A DNA stretch of 64,000 nt from Pictodentalium vernedei (lineage: Eukaryota; Mollusca; Scaphopoda; Dentaliida; Dentaliidae): the NCBI GenBank assembly GCA_031216915.1, contig CM062289.1:17648520-17712519 (forward strand), written 5' to 3'. The position numbers were made by a program, and so were the translations under genes. Positions within the stretch are counted from its first letter, which is position 1. Each line of letters opens with the position of its first letter. Below the pieces are notes generated by a model. It worked only from the letters and a program-made list of their open reading frames with translations, was not told where the DNA came from and ran no database searches. Of this stretch, positions 52,057-62,151 are shown piece after piece.

Positions 52057-52413
52057 ATGGAAGTTGTCTGTTTAGCTCTAATCAGCATATTCCTCAGCCT
52101 GGACAATACATGGTGCTTCGACAGTGGTTGGTCGACCTATCAAGTCAGTGTATCATACGAAAAATGGGCCTGTGAATGTGTGCATCGGAATATTGAATAC
52201 GGTGTTCCATCCCCGGGTTGGTTCCAGACGACTGCGCCCTATCTCAGTTCTTTGGACATGCAACAACAATATACCCAAATTTTGGACATACATGTATATA
52301 TACATGGCTGTATAAAATACCAAACAACTGTACCGGTCTTCTCATTGATTATTTATTACTGTATTCAGTCACTTTTATATACTATTAGAAACATATGTGA
52401 TTTTCCCGAATGA
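52057..52413 (+). CDS. Possible small secreted protein or exon (weak)
   Basis: 118 codons from ATG 52057. The first 20 residues ('MEVVCLALISIFLSL...') look like a signal peptide, followed by a Trp/Tyr/Cys-containing stretch ('CFDSGWSTYQV', 'WACECVHRN'). The second half is hydrophobic and AT-rich and may be intron rather than coding. No family recognised. Chance open frame is the main alternative. Confidence 0.22.
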   Translation: MEVVCLALISIFLSLDNTWCFDSGWSTYQVSVSYEKWACECVHRNIEYGVPSPGWFQTTAPYLSSLDMQQQYTQILDIHVYIHGCIKYQTTVPVFSLIIYYCIQSLLYTIRNICDFPE

Positions 52414-52505
52414 AATAAACTTACAAATATATCAACTGTGTTGTTTTTTATTCGATCGCAATTTACAACGGTACGTATCAAAACAGTACAAAATTTATCT
52501 TGATA

Positions 52506-52767
52506 TACAGTACGTGGAGAGTGTATTATCACTTAATCACCCGCAGAGTGGAGATTCCACCCAAGCAATAATTGCAAATTTGCTGCAAAGCATAACCAGC
52601 ACAAGCAAAGTTTCAGCCAATGGACCTCCGGGTTAAACCCGGAGGTCCATTGGCTGAAACATTGCTTGTGTTTTTTGTCGATATGTACGAAATTTGAAAG
52701 TTATAGCTTGGGTGATATCTCCACTCCACGGGTGATTTAGTTACAATCCACTCTCCATGTACCGTAT
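52506..52767 (-). mobile_element. Fold-back element with 'ggacctccggg' core, copy 2 (fuller)
   Basis: Outer ends 'tacgtggagagtg' and 'cactctccatgta', inner 'aatcacccgcagagtggaga' and complement, core 'ggacctccgggttaaaccc'. The opposite-orientation copy at 8757 lacks the left end. Confidence 0.82.
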
Positions 52768-53744
52768 CCAGCTTAATATGTACATTTGGGAATTTTCCGG
52801 TCATATTAAATTGATGGCATGTTAGTGTCCAATCAGACAAGAGGTATTTAAATTATTCTTTAAATGGAAAAAAAGATTGCCATCGGTTGTGTCAAGGTGT
52901 TCTGTAAGGGGAGGGGGGGTGGGGGGGGGGGGGGGGGGGGGGTGGGGGGGGTGCTCAGTCAGCATATTTGCTGATTGCTATACAGGCCATTTTTGCAGGT
53001 CTGATATCTGATCATACAATTATTCAAATGCATTGTGACGTGGAAGTAAATGGAAAGACTTAATGATCATTATACATGGGCGTAGCCAGGATTCTATAAT
53101 TGGGGTGGGGGGGGGGGCTAGCCAGTGTTTGGGGGGAGGGGGGAAATGCGGGCTACCATGATATTTGGGAGGTTGTTGTGGGGTTTTGAAGATTCTCTGC
53201 TAGTCCTAACTAAGACCCTCTGGCCGTTACCCCCCTCTTCCCACTTCCCTGAAGGGAAGTGGGAAGAGGGGTAACGACGGGAGTGCCCTAGTTCGAACAA
53301 GGTCTCCCCAGAGAACATTTTGCAAAATTTCTTCTCCAAGATAGAATCTGAGGCAATTATAGCATTTGTTAACACAGGGAAGTGGGAGGAGGAGGTAACG
53401 ACCGGAGGGTTCTATCTGAAACTTGTACAGGGTCAATGTTTGGGGAGTGAGTGCTAAGCTTTTAGGGGGCAGAGCCCCCTTAGCCCCCCTCCCCTCTCCC
53501 GTGGCTACGCCACCAGCATTATAGCATGAACTACATATTTTGTTCTGCATTTCTTGCCGCAAATAGTTTTAAATAACATAAATCGCCGATGTTTCACCAC
53601 TCATTCTCGTCCGACAAGCAACCAAACCCACACTGAAGTAAATAGATACATTTCGAAATAAATGATGCCGTACACTGACGCAGTTAAAACCTTACAAGTG
53701 GCCGTACAATGACGCCATAAATGATGCCGTACACTGACGCAGTT
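52768..53744. other. Non-coding; G-rich tract, hairpin and possible inverted transposon ends
   Basis: G-rich 52904-52953. Perfect hairpin 53226-53276 ('cctcttcccacttccctgaa' arms). 'gggcgtagccagg' (53078) and inverted 'gtggctacgcca' (53500) could bound a roughly 430-bp element. No gene. Confidence 0.5.
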
Positions 53745-54190
53745 AAAACCTTACAACTTGTCGTACATATTATTTAAAAGACGCCTACGCAATCAAATAT
53801 TTGTTTTCGTGAATTAAATTATTTTTAAAGACATAAAGTGAAAGTAATGGCCGTGGGCATCTATAGTGGGTCATTATTGAATAATAGGAACATATATTCA
53901 TTTTTAAAAAAGTATTAAAACTGTAACTTTTCTTGCTCTGAAATAATCACGGGCATTTTTGTCCGGTACTAAATGGCAGTCTTTTGTCGCCAGATTATAT
54001 TTACGCTATTGGCATGGCATTGGTTTATGCTTTGTCAATCAGATTAATTTCCCACACATCGATGTACAAATCACTGGACACTTGTGATACGGAGAGATAC
54101 AAAAATAAATGAAATCCTTACCTCCAGTGTTCAATTTCGATGCTGAAGTCCCACTTCGCTTAGTACCAATATCCGGTGTCGCTCCTGTAC
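53745..54190 (-). repeat. Inverted copy of the 38510-38965 repeat
   Basis: On the minus strand an open stretch with 'GATPDIGTKRSGTSASKLNT' ends at gag|gtaagg (about 54121), matching the frame and donor position of the plus-strand copy. Here an in-frame ATG lies further upstream (54236). Confidence 0.65.
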
Positions 54191-55007
54191 AGTGGTAAAT
54201 ATGACTATAATTCATTACAAGGTCATCGAACACCATTGAGAATCAAGTGTTGAATCAGGAGTACAGGTCAGGAAGCAGAGTGTACTGGGTGAGATCGGCG
54301 CTGAGATGGGGAGTGATTGACTTCGGTTTATGGGGCCCGTCAACGAATCGGGATACAAACATTGCCACAAAATACAAGAGAAGAACGAATATCCCACCCC
54401 TTTGATATCGAGGGGAGACAGCATCATAATTAAATTGTATGAGCAATGCTGTGTGAAACATATACATGTATACAAGACCATCAGGCTGAGTGTTTGAAAG
54501 TGGCTTATCTCTGAGTCTATGTTATCCGCCACACCCAGATATCATACTGGAGGCAGTTGGTTTTAACTCCAGGGAGCTCCCAAAACACCAAACAACCACT
54601 TAGTTTGTGTGTCTTCGGACAGTGCACTGCAAAAAATATAGGTTCTCTTTAGAACCAAAACTGGTTCTAATCTTGTCCCTGAGATGGATCCAGTTCTGTT
54701 TAAACAGTATTTATTTCAAATCAAATAAATTTATAAAGATTAACGTATCTTAGATTAATGCGTATCTTGGGGAGGAGGGTGCTCCCCCAAACTTTTCGCT
54801 AGCACCCCCACTCACAAAATTGACCCAATACAACTGTCATATAAAATGGTCTCCAATATACGGGCCACACACGCTACAAATGTCTCCGATTCGCCTTAGA
54901 GCACGAAATTTTGCAAAATCGTCTCGAGATGGGGGGGAGGGGGAGGGGGGAGGGGGCTAGTCCTAACCAGGACCCTTCGGCGTAGGCACATTTGGCACAA
55001 ATGTAAG
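54191..55007. other. Mostly non-coding; minus-strand open frame of unknown nature
   Basis: Minus-strand 54467-54255 encodes about 70 residues with a hydrophobic segment ('GGIFVLLLYFVAMFVSRF') and 'GPHKPKSITPHLSADL'. It is in frame with the exon at 54236 but separated by two stops. It may be a decayed exon. G-rich 54930-54956. Confidence 0.3.
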
Positions 55008-55245
55008 CACATTTGACCACCAGTTGTTCTCGCGAAATATTATTTTGTTTTTAGTTCTGGTACGAATACGGTAGCAGACTTCCAGGAACCAGTGGTGCCT
55101 GCTGTCAACTCTGGGTTGATTACATATGTGTTTTGTGTTCTATACATTCCAACCTTCATTTTGATGTATATTTTGTGTATATTTAATCTGAATTTAAGGA
55201 ATATCAGAGGTGAGAATTTCAAAATAAACAAAATTCCATTAGTAA
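55008..55245 (+). pseudogene. Exon-like receptor fragment, copy 1 (broken)
   Basis: Between an acceptor-like 'tattttgtttttag' and a donor cagag|gtgaga lies about 160 bp homologous to the two copies at 60160 and 60866. In this copy an in-frame stop and a shift break the reading frame. The intact copies encode a hydrophobic helix ('ILMYILCI') after 'SRLPGTSG'. Confidence 0.4.
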
Positions 55246-55492
55246 TATAGCACCTTAATATTACAAGGTGGCCGAGACACGGGTCAATGAACCGACTAAA
55301 CGCAACAGTAAATCAAAGAGACTGACTTCAAAATCCATCTTCTTAGCAAATATAAGCAGGATCAGTAAATCAGTTGTCCAAACTTTCACGAATGAATGTG
55401 GAACTCGTACACGTTATTGCGCATTAATCTCAACGCCTCCAGTGCTTGCGAGATGTAATATCACGTGCTGTGACGTGCATATACAAAACTGT
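55246..55492. other. Non-coding flank
   Basis: Short stretch without supported gene. Ends with CTGT (55489-55492), the target duplicate of the next element. Confidence 0.5.
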
Positions 55493-55987
55493 TGTTGTAT
55501 TTTCAGTGTTGATTAACATTCATTGAATTTGGATGAAATTTAAGGGCGTTATCAATTAAGAAAGACATGGAACTCATAACAGTCTTACCGCACACAGCAG
55601 TAAATACCGCACACATCAGTATAAAAGATAGCATACCGCACACAGCAGTATAGCAGACGAAATACCGCACACATCAGTATTATAGATGTCATACCGCACA
55701 CAGCAGTATAACAGACGGAACACCACACACAGCAGTATTATAGATAGCATACCACACACAGCAGTATAACAAACAGAATACCGCACACAGCAGTATTTAA
55801 AAACAGAGGTTGACACAGTCGAAATAAACGTCCGAACAGTTTAACATCCAAAGTCACACTCAAATTGCTCCCAAACTAACATCTCAATAACACTGAGAAA
55901 CCAACCGAGCATTACTGTGAACACTGTTCACTAAGTGGATCTTGGCAACTGATCTTCACTAAATCAGTTAACCCCAATTATACAACA
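55493..55987 (-). repeat. 3' LTR of the non-autonomous element (minus strand)
   Basis: Contains about eight copies of a 29-bp minisatellite ('taccgcacacagcagtat' plus spacer) at 55588-55796. The resulting open frames are repeat artefacts. Confidence 0.9.
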
Positions 55988-58136
55988 TTCCCCCCATGAA
56001 TATTTACGGTTTGAATCCTGTCTGAACAGAGGCTTACATGTGAAAAGTACTGTGGGTCCTGAACTCAAAGGAAATTAACACGAGTTTGTGCAATCCTCCA
56101 GGAGGTAAAAACATCTATTTACAAATGAAAATATTCAATGAAGCAAATAACCTCATCAAATATCTGATCTTCGTTGGGCGTTTAAAATGATACACGTACA
56201 AAAAGACATTTCACTGATCAAACAGGCGACAGTTATCACAAATTGCTGAATAATTCTGTTCAGAAACACAACATATCGAGACAAGACCTGGGCAGAATCA
56301 AAAATGATTCACTGCATTGGCTGTGCTGTGATACATTAAGGGTTGACACGAAGAACAGAAGTTTTGTTAAAAGCAAGTGCTTGTAGCGAGGCCGCATTTA
56401 AGAAGTGAATGGGTGTGTAAAATGGAACTAGTTATCCATGTGTCTTGCAGAAGTGCGAAGTAACAATTTGCTAAGTTTTTACATGCAATCAGGTGAACAT
56501 TGGTGCAGAAAAGTACAATGTTGTTGTGGAATCATGTGAAGAACCATAATATATGTCCTATGAGCAGCTCAACAGTGAAGCGAATTACCTCACTGTCAAA
56601 CTCATAAATTCCCAGAAAAGACAATAATTTATTTAAAAACATAATTACTCGTAATCAATGAAGCGAATAACCTCATCAATTATCATTATGTTCTCTTGTT
56701 TTCTTGTGGCTGTTATTTTTACAGCCGAGTCCACACATGATTCCTTTTAAAAACATAAGTGCAGTTTCAAGTTTACTGTTAGCATCAGGATACCCAAGTT
56801 CACCCCGAAAAGATTCAGTGATGTATCAAGAGGTATTCTGGTATGATAAAAATAATCATTGCCCTTCCGTCCATTGATCCGGTGCTGACTTCTGTTTGTG
56901 AAAACCGGATTAAGTACACCATGTGATCGCAAACCTGTAGTTTATCCAGAAGGCACTTCAACACTGTCACAACCATTATCGTAATTAGCCCAGCCATTAC
57001 TGGGTTTACTCAAGTCTTCAGTTTCGCATAAACTTTCAGTGACTATTTCATCATCAACAACAGATACAGTAAATGGCCGCGTGTATGTTAAATGTGAATG
57101 TGTTCACGTTGCGAGCATTTAGGTAACTTTAAACATTCACTGATAATCATTGCATTCTCCCCCAAACCAAATGCAGCAAATGGCCAAATAAATGTTGAAG
57201 GTGAGATGCTTTGAAACTTCTCGTGCTCAATTTCATGCACCGAATAATTTGCTGGAAGTGGCAGCACAGAATCCAGAGGTGAATGTGATACATGCGAAAT
57301 TGAAGAATAAGCTAGTTAAGACTTTTGCTGTGAAGGTTTAATATCTCTTGGCTGAGTCGACATGGTTGAATAAAACTGTGTTGGTACAGACAGTGTCAAT
57401 TCGGAGCTGAGAACTGTATGCTGGGTTGTATCTGTGCACGGTGCAGAACTGAATCTAGTTTCAGCATCCTTTCGTGTCGTCATGAGACTGGCCAATTTAC
57501 AGCGTCTGCAAGTTGGGCTTGCGCCAGTTTAAGTTCCTCGTCGATTCTCCTGGGCCAACTGGATAAGATGTCGTCGACGTTCTGATGTTTGACCTGTATC
57601 GGCTTCGTCCAGTTGTTGCCAAGCTATTCCTCTATTTCCGTGTTCTCCATCGTTGAAATTAGGAGGTCTTCATTCTTAACAATTTCATTCAGTTGACTTT
57701 GTATTTGGACGGTGTTAAAAGACGCTCGGACTACCCGATTAAAACCAATGCACTATCTTCTCTCTGTGGCCAAACCGATTACACCATTCTTCCACCCCTC
57801 CATGTTTGCGTGTCTGGCTAAAATGTCTCAGATTCATATATATCTTGTGACAAGCAAAAATCACCAACAGTCTGCTTAAAAATAGAGAGATTAGTTACAA
57901 TTTTAAAAACTAGTACAAAATATTTAAAAAATCAACAGATAGAAAAATGATATAACCCATGAAAGCAATTAACTTTCAATAGGGTGTTAAATATGAACAG
58001 ATTTTATTGTGAATGAAAGCTAATAACCTTCAAATCACAACTCTATGAATGGACATTTTCATAAAATGTTAACCAAAGGAAAAAAAATTAATAAAACTGA
58101 AGGAACAATTTCCAATCGCCGAATTTCTTAAGTTTT
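55988..58136 (-). other. Interior of the non-autonomous LTR element
   Basis: Purine tract on the minus strand at 55988-55997. Around 57480-57760 a minus-strand frame with coding-like wording ('LNEIVKNEDLLI', 'EELKLAQAQLADAV') is broken by stops, possibly a gag relic. Nothing else recognisable. Confidence 0.5.
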
Positions 58137-58150
58137 AGTCGGCGACGCCA
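58137..58150 (-). other. Primer-binding site of the non-autonomous element
   Basis: tggcgtcgccgact on the minus strand, identical over 14 nt to the site at 40337-40350. Confidence 0.8.
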
Positions 58151-58151
58151 A

Positions 58152-58646
58152 TGTTGTATTTTCAGTGTTGATTAACATTCATTGAATTTGGATGAAATTT
58201 AAGGGCGTTATCAATTAAGAAAGACATGGAACTCATAACAGTCTTACCGCACACAGCAGTAAATACCGCACACATCAGTATAAAAGATAGCATACCGCAC
58301 ACAGCAGTATAGCAGACGAAATACCGCACACATCAGTATTATAGATGTCATACCGCACACAGCAGTATAACAGACGGAACACCACACACAGCAGTATTAT
58401 AGATAGCATACCACACACAGCAGTATAACAAACAGAATACCGCACACAGCAGTATTTAAAAACAGAGGTTGACACAGTCGAAATAAACGTCCGAACAGTT
58501 TAACATCCAAAGTCACACTCAAATTGCTCCCAAACTAACATCTCAATAACACTGAGAAACCAACCGAGCATTACTGTGAACACTGTTCACTAAGTGGATC
58601 TTGGCAACTGATCTTCACTAAATCAGTTAACCCCAATTATACAACA
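58152..58646 (-). repeat. 5' LTR of the non-autonomous element (minus strand)
   Basis: Same sequence as 55493-55987 by eye; recent insertion. Confidence 0.9.
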
Positions 58647-58712
58647 CTGTCTTGAAAAAAATGTGATGAACTTCGCTTATTTGTAACACAAACAAGACCC
58701 ATTGTTGATTTG

Positions 58713-58965
58713 TTAACCCTTTACCTAACATGAAAAGCAGACGACACTTGCAAAAAGAAATTCTTGAATAACTAATTTTTTTCATTTTTTGTCTCAAAAA
58801 CATAGGTTATGACCCCTCGTTGGAACGAGCTCGACGAGCTCGTTCCAACAAGGTGCCATAACCTATGTTCTTGAGACAAAAAGTGAAAATAATTTGAAAA
58901 TTAATTGGCGATTTTTGAGAATAGCGGTGGCCGGTTTTTGCCGTTACGTTTGGGTAAAGGGTTAA
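58713..58965 (-). mobile_element. Palindromic TTAA element, arm type A, inverted orientation
   Basis: TTAA 58713-58716 and 58962-58965; left 'ccctttacctaacatgaaaa', core 'gaacgagctcgacgagctcg', right 'ccgttacgtttgggtaaagg'. Opposite orientation to the others. Confidence 0.88.
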
Positions 58966-60159
58966 CGAAAAAATACTATAGGTAAAGTTCATTTGCCACA
59001 CCCAGCCCCGCCCCATTCACTGACAAAATCGTCATGCATTTTCCGACCCGTTTCTTCGACAGTGAGTAAACATTTCGAAATCTCGCCAGAGGCACATTTT
59101 CCGATGAGGATATTCGCCGTTTTTCTGTGTCCAGCAATGTCCAGGGTGAACGGATTCCCTAAACATTTAATCGTAGATATGATTTTTTCGCATTATCACG
59201 GTTGATGCGTCCTTTTGAGAACAATGTTTCTGGTTCAATCCCGCAATGTCAAACGCTGCACCAATTAGAGAAGCTCTACTGCCTTTTTTATTTGTCACGC
59301 TCCAGTTTGTGACAGATGTGTAGCTTGTCATCCTCGACGCAACATCTGCATTGATGGTCTGTTCCAGTGTTAGGTCTATCGGCTTTTGTCACATAGTTAT
59401 GACGTCACGCCTTTGTTAAAAGTGTGTGATATATTTCGAAGAGTTGGTTAGAGCATGTGAGATATTCAACATATATCGCCACACTTTTACCAATCAAGGA
59501 ACAATAGACAGTGATTGTGTAACCTGACAGTTCTAATACAAACACAGCCGAGAGGAAAGATTAAGGGCACCTGTGCTAAAATGTTTTGAACAGAGAAACG
59601 AGAATTTACCTGACTTTTGATTTTATTGAAAGAGTTAAAGAAAGAAATCCACACCCGGGTATAAATGATAAATGGAACGTTTAATTTCTCGCTCAACCTT
59701 TTGAGCGCAATGACGAAACGGAAAAAATGAAGTAATATCACTTGCTTTCCATCAATCTTCATGTGTCTTGCAAGTTTGGCTTAAGAAATTAACTAATTAA
59801 ACGGGAATGGACACGTGTCAGACAAGGGTTCAGTGGAGTGTTTGATTGTTCGTGTTTTGATTGTTTGTGCAAACATCAATGTGACAAGTCGGTTACAGCA
59901 CAAAAACTCGTGATATTGAACATACAATCGCTCGAGCTAGTTACTCGGACAAGTCCTCGTTAACTAACTCTCGCGATTGTATATTCAATATCACTCGTTT
60001 TCTATGCTGTAACCTATACTTGTTTGAACGTCTATGGACTGACGACATACCAGCATGGGTGGGGGTGGGGGGGGGGGGGGGCAAGATACCCACAAATGGT
60101 GAACCTGTTGTACACACGTGAACATCAGGGATTTGGCCTTTGTCGGGTTAAGGTCCTAT
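58966..60159. other. Non-coding; fold-back at 59891-60014
   Basis: Inverted arms 'ggttacagcacaaaaactcg' and 'gttttctatgctgtaacc' with a near-palindromic centre. G-run 60057-60080. Open frames at 58993 and 59487 have no recognisable features. Confidence 0.55.
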
Positions 60160-60395
60160 ATAAGTAATGGAATTTTGTTTATTTTGAAATTCTCGCCTCT
60201 CATATTCCTTAACTTCAGATTAAATATACACAAATTATACATCAAAATGAAGGTTGGGAAGTATAGAATACGAGACACATATGTAATCAACTCATAGAGT
60301 CGAATATAGGTACCACTGGTTCCTGGAAGTCTGCTACCGTATTTGCACCAGAACTGATAATAAAATAATATTTCATCAGAACAACTTGTCGCCAA
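60160..60395 (-). pseudogene. Exon-like receptor fragment, copy 2
   Basis: The minus-strand frame is open for about 79 codons: 'LATSCSDEILFYYQFWCKY', 'SRLPGTSG', then a hydrophobic helix ('LYFPTFILMYNLCIFNL') and 'RNMRGENFKINK'. Acceptor-like tattatcag before 'ttctgg' and donor cagag|gcgaga-like at the end. A Cys-containing loop followed by a helix with a Pro and then basic residues resembles extracellular loop 2 to helix 5 of a rhodopsin-like receptor; tentative. Confidence 0.4.
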
Positions 60396-60840
60396 TTGTG
60401 CTTCATGTATCCAAGAACAAAGCTAGGCATTGGGAACACTTTCGAATACAGCGATAGGACTGCATTTTGGAAAAGGACAACACTGTCTGCATTTTTTATT
60501 GAAGACGGTTTCTATTCTCGACAGACATGCGCAAATCCCTCGTGACCACGAATTTCCATCGAAAAACAAAATCGTAATTCTAAGAAATTTCAACAGGTAT
60601 CATGATACCTTGCATTGAATATGGGAACTGTGCAATCTCTATCTAATAACAGTATACTATATGAAGGCGATCTTTTTCATTATTTGATGTTAGACGACGT
60701 TGTTTTTACATGCTTCTTTCTGTCCGATGACGTCGACCGGAAATCGAAAGTATACTCATACGTAAACAAAAGCAAAGGCTTTGGAATTTTCCCCAATGCA
60801 GCTATGTCGCCGTGTTTTGAAGAATTTTTATCCCCTAGCT
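60396..60840. other. Spacer between inverted receptor-like fragments
   Basis: Open frames 60430-60618 and 60615-60899 are not recognisable; possibly further decayed exons of the same source. Confidence 0.35.
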
Positions 60841-61100
60841 TTGTTCTTGGATATGTAAAGCACATTTGGCCACAAGTTGTTTTCGTGAAATATTATTAAA
60901 TTATCACTTCTGGTGCGAATACGTCAGCAGACTTCCAGGAACCAGTGGTGCCTACAGTCGACTCTATGAGTTGATTACACATATGTTTCGTGTTCTATAC
61001 ATCCCAACCATCATTTTGATGTACATTTTGTGTATACTTAATTTGAATTGAAGGAATATCAGAGGTGAGAATTTTCAAAATAAACAAAATTTCATTATTT
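60841..61100 (+). pseudogene. Exon-like receptor fragment, copy 3
   Basis: Open frame 'LATSCFREILLNYHFWCEY', 'SRLPGTSGAYSRLYELITH', 'LYIPTIILMYILCI', ending at a stop before a donor-like cagag|gtgaga. Inverted relative to copy 2, direct relative to copy 1 (55008). Confidence 0.4.
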
Positions 61101-61627
61101 ATATAGGCCCTTAAGGAAAATCATAAAACTAGCGTTTTGCATTATAACTGGGACTCCAACTGTCAGATGTTTTCCTCTTTCCGTATGATGATAGACCGAC
61201 AGGAGGAACATGATATTCATAAACTTCGAATTTCGTCTGTACATTCCTAACAGAGCTATGGTCCTTGTATGACCTTACAAAAAATAACAAATAAATGAAC
61301 AAACAGAATGCCTCTACCGGGGCCACATACTGACATTGAGCGTTGCTTTTGATGTGATATACACGTTGTAGCCTTCTCTGTACATATGTATGTAAATACT
61401 TTTATATGTATCTCAATATTCATGTACTATTTATACATATGAATTCGAGGAATAAACTATATATAAAGTCTATCAAACTGATTTGGCGTTCGTCGACCAC
61501 AGAAAAGACCGCCAACAAGAAGCTCATTTTTGATTAGGATAAGTAGCTGGTAAGTTTACCGAGTCGAGCCGGTGCTTTGAATCCAACAAGCGCAGTTGAG
61601 TCGTTTTATGGCGAAAAACAGATCATA
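61101..61627. other. Non-coding stretch
   Basis: AT-rich with repeated 'atacatatg'-like words; no gene. Confidence 0.5.
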
Positions 61628-61788
61628 CACAGAACGACACATGCGTGTGTGAATGGGTTAATCGATATAACACGAGTGCCAACGCGGAAGGATAAAACAC
61701 GAGAGGCCGCAGGCCTGGGGTTTCATCCTTCCGCGATGGCACACGTATCATACCAATTAACCCATTCACACGCGCATGTCGTTCTGTG
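61628..61788. mobile_element. Fold-back element (hairpin)
   Basis: Arms 'cacagaacgacacatgcg', 'gtgaatgggttaat' and complements; turn around 'gaggccgcaggcctgggg'. Imperfect but extensive. The open frame across it is a shadow of the palindrome. Confidence 0.7.
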
Positions 61789-61817
61789 TTTATTACACGT
61801 CTTCACGTTTATAAGTA

Positions 61818-62026
61818 ATATATATATCACTATTTTGTGTACTATATGGGTAAATAATTGTACAGTTGTGCGGGTGTCCGGAGATATTTTGGACGATGCG
61901 AAGCCTAGTCCAAATATTGGAGGACACCTGCACAACTGTACAATTATTTACCCATATAGTACACAAAATAGTGATATATGTGATTTAATCCACAGCCCCT
62001 CAATGTTAACAAGAAGGACGCCAACG
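61818..62026 (-). mobile_element. Fold-back element (large hairpin), copy 2 of 7037-7245
   Basis: Arms 'actattttgtgtactatatg' and 'gtacagttgtgcgggtgtcc' with complements, then 'aatccacagcccctcaatg', the inverted form of the copy-1 leader. Confidence 0.82.
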
Positions 62027-62151
62027 CCCTATAGCTCACCAACATTTCTCTTTGATAGTAACTTTGACAAACACAAGAACTGTATCAAACAGGGTCATAA
62101 CATGCGACAAAGCTTACCTAAACACAACCTCGTAAAAGTAAAACACAGAAA

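Larger units (their letters stand above)
55493..58646 (-). mobile_element. Non-autonomous LTR retrotransposon
   Basis: 495-bp direct repeats (55493-55987, 58152-58646) that look identical, ends TGTTGTAT...ATACAACA, target duplication CTGT (55489-55492, 58647-58650). On the minus strand a primer-binding site tggcgtcgccgact follows the 5' LTR by one base (58150-58137) and a purine tract 'atggggggaa' precedes the 3' LTR. The 2.16-kb interior has no intact gene, only stop-ridden remnants, so it must use proteins in trans. Confidence 0.9.

Noticed and set aside
55616..55816. Cys/Tyr-rich peptide 'YCCVRYSVCYTAVCG' (also 58275-58475)
   Set aside because: Translation of the 29-bp LTR minisatellite.
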